The notes: generated by a model not told the origin, from the letters alone. Shown: positions 1 to 6,135, counted from the stretch's first letter. The stretch: DNA of 6,672 nt from Patescibacteria group bacterium (GCA_020148085.1 JAHCRD010000028.1:1-6672), one strand, 5' to 3'. Numbers and translations are program-made.

Positions 1-1526
1 AGAATTTTTTCCATCTTTTCTGCATCATCCACTTCTTCCTTTTTTAAGCTTGATAAAATCACTTTCATTTTTGGAGAAAAAATAGGAAGAGAATCTTCTG
101 CTAAAGCATTTAAATTTTGGGGAGATTTTAAAATTAAAGAGAGAACTCTCTCCTCCAGTATTTCCTTTCTTGACCTTTGCCTTTGGGTTATGGGAGGTTC
201 TATTTCGGGTTCTGGAGCTTCTCTTTCTCTGACTTCTTCTTTTTTTAATATTTTCTTTAATTCCTCAGCTATTGCTTCTTCTGGAACTTTGAGGGCTTTA
301 GATAATTTTTGAATCCAATGGGCTTGGGAAATTTTATTGGGGATTTGTTTAATTTTTGGCAAAAGAATTTTTGAAATTTGTTTTTTCCCTTGTGAAGTTG
401 TTCTGTCAAATTTTCCAATGGCGCTTTCAAAATAAAAACTAATTATCTCTTTGGCTCTGGCAACCAAATTTTTCCAATTCTCTCTATCTTTGGAAATAAT
501 ATCTGCTGGGTCAGAATCTTTTGGCATACTAATTACTTTGACTTCAAAATCTTGTCTTTGAGCTAAATCTATTCCTTTTTTGGTGGCTAAATCTCCAGCA
601 ACATCCATATCAAAAGCAGTTAAAAGATTTGAGGTATATCTTTTAATAATTTTGAGCTGGGCAGGAGTTAAAGCAGTTCCGCTTGAAGCAACGGTATTTT
701 GAAATCCTGCTTGGTGGGCAAAAATCACATCCAGATATCCTTCAGCTAAGATACAGGTATCTTTTTTTCTGACTTCCATTTTGGCAAAGTTTAAGCCATA
801 CAGAACCTGGCTCTTATCATAGATTAAGGTATTGGGAATATTAATGTATTTAACTGCCTCATCATCTTGAGATTTTTTAAAAACTCGGCCACCAAAGCCG
901 ATGACTTGAGAATTTAAATCAAATATTGGAAAGATTATTCTTCCTCGGAATCTATCATAGGGAGTTTGACCTTTTTCAGATTTTACAGACATTCCTGCTT
1001 TAACTATTTCTTCTCTCTGGTATCCCTTACCGACCAAAAAATCAGATAATCCTTGCCAGGTATCTGGAGCATAACCTATCCTCCATTTTTTAATTGATTT
1101 TTCTTGCAATCCTCTTTTCAAAAGATAATCTTTTGCTTCTTTGCCAGCTGAACTTCCTTCCAATTGCTTTTCAAAGAAACGGCAAGACAATTCAGAGATT
1201 TCATAAAGTCGCTGTCTCTGGGTTTTTAATTCTGGTCGGAAAGGTTTTAACTCAACCCCAGCTTTTCGAGCCAGAATTCTTAAAGCATCGCCGAACTCAA
1301 CCCCTTCAATTTTCATAATGAACTTAAAAACGTCACCACCTTCAGAACATCCAAAACATTTCCACATTTGTCTGGTAGGTGAAACAAAAAAAGATGGCTT
1401 TTTTTCTGAATGGAAAGGACAAAGAGCCCGGTAATTTATCCCGGTTTTTTGAAGTTTGAGATAACTTTGGACAACCTCAAGAATATCTAACCTATCCTTT
1501 ATTTGCTGAATCGGAGAATCTTGCAT
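1..1526 (-). CDS. dnaG: DNA primase DnaG, C-terminus cut by window edge
   Basis: DnaG makes the short RNA primers for lagging-strand and restart synthesis and works with the replicative helicase DnaB. The visible 508 residues begin MQDSPIQQIKDRLDILEVV. A CHC2 zinc-binding domain follows with C36, H39, C57 and C60 (ALCPFH ... KCFGC), then the catalytic core with RGRIIFPI and VIGFGGR (about 195-214). The Toprim domain has the acidic motif AEGYLDV (E262, D266), the SSGTALT segment (281-287), the metal-binding FDMDVAG (D306, D308) and PKDSDPAD (335-342). After a charged, proline-rich linker (about 430-450) only the beginning of the C-terminal helicase-binding region is inside the window; full-length primases are usually near 600 residues. 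The ATG at 1526 is chosen because the CHC2 domain starts directly after it and a good promoter lies just upstream, leaving almost no leader and no Shine-Dalgarno sequence. It is divergent from the glycosyltransferase operon. In many bacteria the sigma factor gene rpoD lies downstream, which cannot be seen here. Confidence 0.97.
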   Translation of the reverse strand, partial: MQDSPIQQIKDRLDILEVVQSYLKLQKTGINYRALCPFHSEKKPSFFVSPTRQMWKCFGCSEGGDVFKFIMKIEGVEFGDALRILARKAGVELKPFRPELKTQRQRLYEISELSCRFFEKQLEGSSAGKEAKDYLLKRGLQEKSIKKWRIGYAPDTWQGLSDFLVGKGYQREEIVKAGMSVKSEKGQTPYDRFRGRIIFPIFDLNSQVIGFGGRVFKKSQDDEAVKYINIPNTLIYDKSQVLYGLNFAKMEVRKKDTCILAEGYLDVIFAHQAGFQNTVASSGTALTPAQLKIIKRYTSNLLTAFDMDVAGDLATKKGIDLAQRQDFEVKVISMPKDSDPADIISKDRENWKNLVARAKEIISFYFESAIGKFDRTTSQGKKQISKILLPKIKQIPNKISQAHWIQKLSKALKVPEEAIAEELKKILKKEEVREREAPEPEIEPPITQRQRSRKEILEERVLSLILKSPQNLNALAEDSLPIFSPKMKVILSSLKKEEVDDAEKMEKI

Positions 1527-1536
1527 AACTGCTTAA

Positions 1537-1565
1537 ATTTTACCAGTTTTTTTGAAAAATGGCAA
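1537..1565 (-). promoter_or_regulatory. sigma-70-type promoter of dnaG (near-leaderless)
   Basis: Read on the minus strand, TTGCCA (1565-1560) is followed by a 17-bp spacer and TAAAAT (1542-1537). This is close to the TTGACA/TATAAT consensus with ideal spacing. The expected transcription start, about 7 bases beyond the -10 box, falls near 1530, only about 4-5 bases before the dnaG ATG at 1526. The mRNA should therefore be leaderless or nearly so. This is predicted from sequence only. Confidence 0.65.
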
Positions 1566-1573
1566 CTTAGGGG

Positions 1574-1603
1574 TTGACATAATATTTGGAGGAGAGGTAC
1601 AAT
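1574..1603 (+). promoter_or_regulatory. sigma-70-type promoter of the glycosyltransferase operon
   Basis: A perfect -35 box TTGACA (1574-1579), an 18-bp spacer and a -10 box TACAAT (1598-1603) match the consensus in 11 of 12 positions. The predicted start near 1610 coincides with the base of the hairpin at 1611-1631. The -35 boxes of this promoter and the dnaG promoter are separated by only 8 bp (1566-1573), so two polymerases could not easily bind together. The spacer contains GGAGGAGAGG (1588-1597), which resembles a ribosome binding site but would lie upstream of the predicted transcript. Confidence 0.7.
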
Positions 1604-1610
1604 AGGAGAT

Positions 1611-1631
1611 ATCCCGTTGATAAAACGGGAT
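1611..1631 (+). promoter_or_regulatory. perfect hairpin at the predicted 5' end of the operon mRNA
   Basis: ATCCCGTT (1611-1618) pairs perfectly with AACGGGAT (1624-1631) around the 5-base loop GATAA. The stem begins at or one base after the predicted transcription start and lies 17 bases before the first glycosyltransferase ATG. It is followed by TTAAAAATAG, not by a T-run, and there is no T-run on the other strand, so it does not look like a terminator. A 5'-terminal stem-loop of this kind can shield an mRNA from 5'-end-dependent decay or affect ribosome access; either role is inferred here. It could also be one copy of a dispersed repeat. Confidence 0.6.
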
Positions 1632-1648
1632 TTAAAAATAGTTTTATT

Positions 1649-2875
1649 ATGGCTAAAAAGCTAAAAATAAATAACGTTTTGTTTCTACAATGTTTTCCTT
1701 TATGGGGATGTGGTTCTGGAACTTATGCAAGGGAACTGGCTTCAGAAGTTAATAGAGCCAAGAAAATAAAAACAGCTATACTTTGTCCAGAAGGCAAAGC
1801 AAAAATCGCGGGATTAAAAGTTTATCCTTTAGAATTACCTTTCCCTGTTGCTTTCACAGGCCACCCAGAATGGCCTGTTTGTAAACTTTATAAAGATCTT
1901 AGCTCCCGAGAGATATCTGAAGTTTTTAAATTCTTTTTAACGAGTGTAGTGCGCGCAGTAGATGACTTTCAACCAAATCTTCTTCATGTTCAGCATCTCT
2001 CTTTGCTTTTATGGGTGGCAAATTTTATAAAATCGTTATATGGTATAAATTTTATTGTTACTGCTCATGGAACAGGGGTTTTAGCTGCTTCTCAGAATAA
2101 AGTTTTTGTTCCTCTTTCCCAGGATGCTCTACGAAAGACAAAAAAAATATTGGCTGTAAGCGGTGATACGAAACGGTGGTTATTAGATACTTTTGGTAAA
2201 GAATTCTCTCGTAAAACAAGGATTATTCCAGGTGGCATTCATATCGAACATTTTCCTCCAGAGAAAAAAATAAAGCTTATCAATAAAAAATACAAATTAA
2301 AAAACAAAAAAGTTATTCTTTTTTCTGGAAAGCTCACCCCTCAGAAGGGAGTTCACTATCTCATAAAAGCGGCTAAAGATATTAGAGGACACGTTTATAT
2401 TATTGGTGACGGTCCCGAGAAGAAAAATTTAGAAGATCTAAAATATAAGCTTGCTTTGAATAATGTCCATTTTCTCGGCTACATGGGAGATGATAGAAAA
2501 CAGGAATTAGAAGAATTTTATTACAGAGCCGATGTTTTTATTGCACCATCTGTTTGGGATGAACCTTTGGGACTGGTAATTTTAGAAGCGATGGCTTCAA
2601 AAACTCCGGTAATAGCAACCAGAAAAGGGGGTATTCCTTTGGCAGTAAAAGATGGAATAAATGGATTTTTGATTAGGCCAAGAAGTAGCCAACAAATAGT
2701 AGAGGCTTGTAATAAACTTTTGGAAAATGATGAATTAAGAAAAAAAATGGGAGAGAATGCTCGGAAAACCGTTGAAAAGAAATTCACTTGGAAAAAAATT
2801 GCTCAAAAATACATAAGGATTTATAAAAAAGCTTACACAAATAATCATAATAACAAAAATCGTAGCAAAAAGTAA
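1649..2875 (+). CDS. glycosyltransferase family 4 (GT-B fold), first of three
   Basis: A predicted cytoplasmic or membrane-associated retaining glycosyltransferase of 408 residues, moving a sugar from a nucleotide-sugar to an acceptor. The N-terminal acceptor-side Rossmann domain has the glycine-rich segment WGCGSGTYAREL (19-30), DFQPNLLHVQH (106-116) and VTAHGTG (137-143). The C-terminal donor domain (Glycos_transf_1) begins near VILFSGKLTPQKG (222-234), with IIGDGPE (251-257) and the EX7E motif E305...E313 in WDEPLGLVILEAM. Length is normal for the family. The reading frame is open upstream to a TTG at 1586, but that codon lies inside the promoter spacer; ATG 1649 is preferred because it sits directly before a typical KKLKINNVLFL first strand. 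No Shine-Dalgarno sequence is visible. The gene leads an operon with two more GT4 genes. Donor, acceptor and product cannot be told from sequence; a surface polysaccharide or glycolipid is the usual role. Confidence 0.92.
   Translation: MAKKLKINNVLFLQCFPLWGCGSGTYARELASEVNRAKKIKTAILCPEGKAKIAGLKVYPLELPFPVAFTGHPEWPVCKLYKDLSSREISEVFKFFLTSVVRAVDDFQPNLLHVQHLSLLLWVANFIKSLYGINFIVTAHGTGVLAASQNKVFVPLSQDALRKTKKILAVSGDTKRWLLDTFGKEFSRKTRIIPGGIHIEHFPPEKKIKLINKKYKLKNKKVILFSGKLTPQKGVHYLIKAAKDIRGHVYIIGDGPEKKNLEDLKYKLALNNVHFLGYMGDDRKQELEEFYYRADVFIAPSVWDEPLGLVILEAMASKTPVIATRKGGIPLAVKDGINGFLIRPRSSQQIVEACNKLLENDELRKKMGENARKTVEKKFTWKKIAQKYIRIYKKAYTNNHNNKNRSKK
1856..1878 (+). other. perfect 8-bp GC-rich hairpin inside the first glycosyltransferase
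   Basis: ACAGGCCA (1856-1863) and TGGCCTGT (1871-1878) are exact inverted repeats around the 7-base loop CCCAGAA. They encode residues 70-77 (TGHPEWPV). The surrounding gene is AT-rich, so a stem this GC-rich stands out. It is followed only by TTGTAAAC, so a terminator role is weak. It may be chance from coding constraint, or an mRNA structure inside the operon. Confidence 0.4.
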
Positions 2876-2882
2876 AAATCTT

Positions 2883-3977
2883 ATGAAAATCCTTATTCTT
2901 GCTCCCCTGAAAAGAAAAATCACCCCGAAAATTACTGCTGCACGACCAAGAGTTATTTTTGATTTGGTTTCTGGTCTTTTGAAAAAGGGACATAAAGTTT
3001 CAATCTTAGGAACAGGAAACAGTTTTGTCCCAAGAGCAAGAATTATTCCAGTGATTCCAAAATCTTTTGTGGAGATGGAACCTTTTGAAAATCCTTTCTA
3101 TGCCCATGCTGCTTTTTTAACCAAGATGGCAAAGATACTTGAGAAAATAGAAAATAATTTTGATATCATTCACAATCACTGCTATCCAGAGTTTATAAAT
3201 TTACTTGTCGAGAAAAACTTAAAAACCCCGCTGGTCACCACCATCCACAACCAAATGACTCAAGAGCTTGATGAAACTCTTTCTTTCTTTAAAAAGAGTT
3301 ATTTCATTTGTATTTCAAAGTCAGAAGAAAAGCGAGCCAAAAAAACAAAAATTTACAAAGTAATCTATCATGGAGTAGATACAAACTTGTATAAATTCTG
3401 TGCCAAAAAAGAGGATTACCTTTTGTGGATTGGTAGGTTAAGTAGAGCCAAAGATAAAAATGGAAATTTTATGGATCCCAAAGGGGTAAGATGGGCTCTG
3501 AGATTAGCAAAGGAAACAAACTCAAAACTTCTTTTATCAGGGAATGTCGAAGATCCAGAATTCTTTGAAAATGATGTTAAGCCATATTTGTCAAAAAAAA
3601 TTAAGTGGATAAGTCCTGTTTCTCCAGAACAACCACTTTCTAAAAAGGAAGTGGCGAGATTGATGAAAAAAGCAAAAGCATTTTTGATGACCATTAACTG
3701 GCCAGAACCCTTTGGTTTGGTAATAGCAGAAGCTCAATCATGTGGAACACCAGTAATTGGTTTTGACAGAGGGTCTGTTTCAGAGCTTGTGGTTGATAGA
3801 AAAACTGGTTTTGTTGTTAAACCAAAAGAAGGGATTAAAGGTTTAAAAAGAGCTCTAAAGAAAATCAATAAAATAAATCCGAAAGATTGTCGAGAATATA
3901 TTGAAAAAAATTTTTCTTTAGAGAAAATGATTGAGAATTATGAAAAAACTTACAAAGAATTAATTCAAAAAAGATGA
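2883..3977 (+). CDS. glycosyltransferase family 4 (GT-B fold), second of three
   Basis: A 364-residue predicted GT4 enzyme. It starts MKILILAPL with the first Rossmann strand directly at the ATG. The N-terminal domain has AARPRVIFDLVSGLLKKGHKV (19-39), FDIIHNHCYPE (93-103) and VTTIHNQM (118-125). The donor domain starts at LLWIGRLSRAK (180-190), carries the EX7E motif E275...E283 in WPEPFGLVIAEA, and ends with a helix typical of the family (about 336-360). An insert-like stretch DKNGNFMDP (191-199) separates GRLSRAK from KGVRWAL, where most relatives read GRL-x-x-x-KG with no gap. It begins 7 bp after the first glycosyltransferase stop, so the two are cotranscribed, and its TGA stop overlaps the next ATG. 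No Shine-Dalgarno sequence is present. Its C-terminal half is clearly related to that of the third gene (DCREYIEKNFSLEKMIENYEK against ECRKWVEKNFTVEKMVDEYEK), which points to an old duplication. Sugar specificity is unknown. Confidence 0.92.
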   Translation: MKILILAPLKRKITPKITAARPRVIFDLVSGLLKKGHKVSILGTGNSFVPRARIIPVIPKSFVEMEPFENPFYAHAAFLTKMAKILEKIENNFDIIHNHCYPEFINLLVEKNLKTPLVTTIHNQMTQELDETLSFFKKSYFICISKSEEKRAKKTKIYKVIYHGVDTNLYKFCAKKEDYLLWIGRLSRAKDKNGNFMDPKGVRWALRLAKETNSKLLLSGNVEDPEFFENDVKPYLSKKIKWISPVSPEQPLSKKEVARLMKKAKAFLMTINWPEPFGLVIAEAQSCGTPVIGFDRGSVSELVVDRKTGFVVKPKEGIKGLKRALKKINKINPKDCREYIEKNFSLEKMIENYEKTYKELIQKR

Positions 3978-5035
3978 CAAGAAATAAAAAGAAAATAGCA
4001 ATTTTAGGATCAATAGGAATCTCTATTCCTCCTAAAAAACAAGGGGGAATTGAATGGATGGTTTATTACTTAACAGAGGAATTAGTCAAAAGAGGACACT
4101 CGGTTTTATTATTCGCTCCTCAAAACACTAAAACCTCAGCAGAATTAGTTCCGGTCTGTCCAAGACCGGTTTCTGAATATAAAATTCCTATAGAATCTGA
4201 GGGGTCACGAAAATTAAGGATTGAATTAAGTTTTCTTACTAATTTAATGGCTGAGGTTTTAAAAAGAAAAAATGAAATTGGTGTAGTTTTTAATCATACC
4301 GTCAGCGGAGGAATATTTGCTATTTTAGAAAAATTGCTTAAAGTTCCAGTTTTTCATGTTTTGCATTTACCTCTCTATAAAGAATTAGCTGAGGTCTTTA
4401 AAAAATATAACCCCCGCCTGATTTCTATTTCGGATAGTCAAAGAAAATCTTTTCCTAAACTTAATTATGTAACCACAATCTACAATGGTATTGATTTGAA
4501 AAAAATTCCTTTTTGTAAAAAACCAAAAGACTATTTTATTTTTGCTGGTAAAATCAGACCCTCCAAAAATCCATTAGCTCCAATTAAGGCAGTGAAGCTT
4601 GTGCAGAAAAAATTAATTCTTGTGGGAAAAATGAGCGATCCGGAATATTTTAAATCAGAGATAAAACCTTCTCTTACCAAAGATATTGTTTATTTAGGCG
4701 AAGTTAATTTTTCAAAAATAATAGAACTTTACTGCAATGCTAATGCTCTTCTTTTCCCTATAACATGGCAAGAGTCATTTGGTTTGGTGATGATAGAAGC
4801 AATGGCTTGTGGAACGCCAGTGATTGTTTTTGATAGGGCCTCAGCAAGAGAAGTGATTAAAGATGGAGAAACTGGATTTGTGGTAAAAAATATTGAAGAG
4901 ATGGCTGGAGCAATTAAAAAAATCGATCAGGTAGACCGAAGGGAGTGTCGGAAATGGGTAGAAAAAAATTTCACAGTTGAAAAAATGGTGGATGAATACG
5001 AAAAGATATATTACAAGATTTTAAAAGAGGGTTAA
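3974..5035 (+). CDS. glycosyltransferase family 4 (GT-B fold), third of three
   Basis: A 353-residue predicted GT4 enzyme and the last gene of the operon. Its ATG overlaps the previous stop in ATGA (3974-3977), an arrangement typical of translational coupling, which may explain the missing Shine-Dalgarno sequence. The N-terminal domain carries ILGSIGISIPPKKQGGIEWMV (10-30), the nucleotide-sugar transferase entry loop with a GG pair, and HVLHLPLYKEL (128-138). SISDSQRKSF (151-160) is the usual interdomain segment. The donor domain starts at FIFAGKIRPSKNP (188-200), followed by ILVGKMSDPEYF (215-226) and EX7E as E267...E275 in WQESFGLVMIEAMACGTPV. It resembles the second gene most strongly in the donor domain (SDPEYFKSEIKPSL against EDPEFFENDVKPYL), so the two may use the same donor sugar on different acceptors; this is inference. 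A terminator follows 6 bp after the stop. Confidence 0.92.
   Translation: MTRNKKKIAILGSIGISIPPKKQGGIEWMVYYLTEELVKRGHSVLLFAPQNTKTSAELVPVCPRPVSEYKIPIESEGSRKLRIELSFLTNLMAEVLKRKNEIGVVFNHTVSGGIFAILEKLLKVPVFHVLHLPLYKELAEVFKKYNPRLISISDSQRKSFPKLNYVTTIYNGIDLKKIPFCKKPKDYFIFAGKIRPSKNPLAPIKAVKLVQKKLILVGKMSDPEYFKSEIKPSLTKDIVYLGEVNFSKIIELYCNANALLFPITWQESFGLVMIEAMACGTPVIVFDRASAREVIKDGETGFVVKNIEEMAGAIKKIDQVDRRECRKWVEKNFTVEKMVDEYEKIYYKILKEG
4151..4169 (+). other. perfect 7-bp GC-rich hairpin inside the third glycosyltransferase
   Basis: CCGGTCT (4151-4157) and AGACCGG (4163-4169) pair exactly around the loop GTCCA. The stem encodes residues 60-65 (PVCPRP). It is followed by TTTCTG, too short for a convincing terminator. 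It contrasts with the AT-rich gene around it and lies about 180 bases into the reading frame. Function is unknown; chance is possible. Confidence 0.35.
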
Positions 5036-5041
5036 ATTTTG

Positions 5042-5085
5042 GCCTCCAAAAATTTCATTTTCGGGAAAAATTGGAGGCTTTTTTT
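5042..5085 (+). terminator. rho-independent terminator of the glycosyltransferase operon
   Basis: GCCTCCAA (5042-5049) pairs perfectly with TTGGAGGC (5071-5078), and seven T residues follow (5079-5085). The 21-base loop can fold further through TTTT/AAAA around CGGG (5058-5069). It begins 6 bp after the third glycosyltransferase stop. The hairpin overlaps the last codons of the convergent MscS-like gene. Read from the other strand it is followed by CAAAATTTAAC, so it is a poor terminator in that direction. Confidence 0.88.
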
Positions 5086-5606
5086 ATTTGGCCATTAGGA
5101 ATATAGTGCAAAAAACCCTTATTGTCTTCCAAAACTGTTCTTCTTAAATTGAAATCTTTAACCTTTCCTTTGCTCCCTGAAATCTCAATTTCCTCCCCTA
5201 CTCGATATTGGTCTTCCAAAAGAATAAAAAGTCCGGACAAATAATCTTGGATTAAACCCCTGGCTGCCAAACCTAAAGCCAAAGCCCCAACCCCCACTCC
5301 AGCCAAAAGCGGTCCAATATTAATTCCAAGTTCTGGGAGAATTGTTAAAATTGCAATAATCCAGATAACAGCTTTCAAAATGGAAAAGGAAACTTTTTCT
5401 AATGTCTCCAATCTTTTCTCTTCTAACTTGATACTCTTGACTTTCCCTGTTTTGAAACCTTTTTGAATGAGATTCTTTAAAAATCTTGAAATAAATATTT
5501 TAATCAAGCGGGTTGCCACAAAAGCAACAATCAAAATCCCAACAATCTTAATTCCGTGAGAGAAAAACCAGGATATTAAACTTGAAAGAAAATTTTGAAA
5601 AGCCAT
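5055..5606 (-). CDS. minimal MscS-family mechanosensitive channel
   Basis: A 183-residue inner-membrane protein of the small-conductance mechanosensitive channel family, which releases solutes on hypo-osmotic shock. Membrane segments are predicted at about 19-40 and 73-90, followed by the glycine/alanine-rich pore helix GPLLAGVGVGALALGLAARG (98-117), then LIQDYLSGLFILLED. The beta domain follows (131-182) with YRVGEEIEISGSKGKV (134-149) and the family signature HYIPNGQI (167-174). The protein ends at ASNFSRK, exactly where E. coli MscS (286 residues) goes on into its cytoplasmic alpha/beta cage domain, so that domain is absent. I found no continuation in another frame, so this looks like a genuinely short version, not a sequencing frameshift. 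The TGA stop lies inside the convergent terminator. Start ATG 5606 has no Shine-Dalgarno sequence. The gene lies 25 bp after a Nudix remnant and is probably cotranscribed with the Nudix gene. It may act as a regular channel or a small membrane protein of related fold. Confidence 0.88.
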   Translation of the reverse strand: MAFQNFLSSLISWFFSHGIKIVGILIVAFVATRLIKIFISRFLKNLIQKGFKTGKVKSIKLEEKRLETLEKVSFSILKAVIWIIAILTILPELGINIGPLLAGVGVGALALGLAARGLIQDYLSGLFILLEDQYRVGEEIEISGSKGKVKDFNLRRTVLEDNKGFLHYIPNGQIKKASNFSRK

Positions 5607-5631
5607 AGATTAAAGGTTATTAAAATTAACT

Positions 5632-5712
5632 TTATCGACCATTTCTATTTCTATCTTTATAAATAATTGCTGTTAAGGCAACCCGATGAAGTTCTCTATC
5701 TTTAATTTCCAT
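5632..5712 (-). pseudogene. N-terminal remnant of a second Nudix hydrolase
   Basis: A 26-codon frame from ATG 5712 to TAA 5634-5632. It encodes MEIKDRELHRV followed by ALTAIIYKDRNRNGR. The segment HRVALTAIIYKD is the typical first strand of a Nudix hydrolase (usually continued as DGKYLI.KR), but the frame stops right after it. No Nudix box or other continuation is found in any frame before the MscS-like gene. Its ATG overlaps the end of the complete Nudix gene by 11 bp, as expected of the next gene in an operon. The simplest reading is that an internal deletion removed most of a second Nudix gene and left its 5' end between the intact Nudix gene and the channel gene. A short translated peptide is the alternative. 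Confidence 0.6.
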
Positions 5713-6115
5713 TTTTAAAATTTTCTGTCTTGTATTTCTTATATCTATCTAAAACTCGGAGATGAACTTGTGGAAAGGCGAGGTCATCGGACGTTATTTT
5801 CTCAAGATCAATCCAAATAGGTTCTCCTTCTTTTGATTTTTTTAGTTTTCCGCCAATAATTCTCCCGACAAAGACATTATCTGTTTTTTCTTCTCTTTCA
5901 AAAAAGTCAAAGCTGCCTAATTTCTTAATTAATTGAACATCAAAACCAGTTTCTTCTTTAACTTCACGTATTGCTGCTTGTTTTACAGTTTCACCTTTAT
6001 CTACAAAACCACCCAATAAATCTAAGTTATTTTTTCCTGGTTCAAAATTCCGTTTAAGCATTAATATTTTACCATCTTTTTCAATTATTGTATCAACAAC
6101 TTGTATCCTAGCCAT
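5702..6115 (-). CDS. Nudix hydrolase
   Basis: A 137-residue cytoplasmic Mg2+-dependent pyrophosphatase that cleaves a nucleoside diphosphate linked to another group. The complete Nudix box GX5EX7REUXEEXGU is present at 36-58: G36, E42, then REVKEETGF (50-58), with the metal-binding glutamates E54 and E55. The first strand is IQVVDTIIEKDGKILMLKRN (4-23), and LDLLGGF (31-37) leads into the box. Length is normal for a single-domain Nudix protein. The LDLLGGFVDKGE pattern is like NADH or ADP-ribose pyrophosphatases, but the substrate cannot be assigned. Start ATG 6115 places the first strand directly at the N-terminus; no Shine-Dalgarno sequence is seen. It lies 57 bp after the C45-like gene and overlaps the Nudix remnant by 11 bp. 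Confidence 0.95.
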   Translation of the reverse strand: MARIQVVDTIIEKDGKILMLKRNFEPGKNNLDLLGGFVDKGETVKQAAIREVKEETGFDVQLIKKLGSFDFFEREEKTDNVFVGRIIGGKLKKSKEGEPIWIDLEKITSDDLAFPQVHLRVLDRYKKYKTENFKNGN

Positions 6116-6135
6116 GATTTATTTCGCAAAGGATA

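Noticed and set aside
1094..1318. Plus-strand open frame of 74 codons opposite dnaG
   Set aside because: It lies wholly antisense to well-conserved DnaG codons, has no family-like motif and is explained as a shadow frame.
1611..1631. Hairpin considered as a rho-independent terminator
   Set aside because: No T-run follows on either strand, and it lies between a promoter and its gene.
1586..1648. TTG-initiated 21-residue N-terminal extension of the first glycosyltransferase, with GGAGG nearby
   Set aside because: The TTG lies in the promoter spacer upstream of the predicted transcript, and the GGAGG follows the codon. The extension has no family-like sequence, and ATG 1649 fits the fold.
2521..2993. 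Three overlapping minus-strand open frames opposite the first and second glycosyltransferases
   Set aside because: They are antisense to conserved GT4 coding sequence, overlap each other and show no recognisable protein pattern.
3416..3694. Minus-strand open frame of 92 codons opposite the second glycosyltransferase
   Set aside because: It is antisense to the donor domain and has no motif or promoter of its own.
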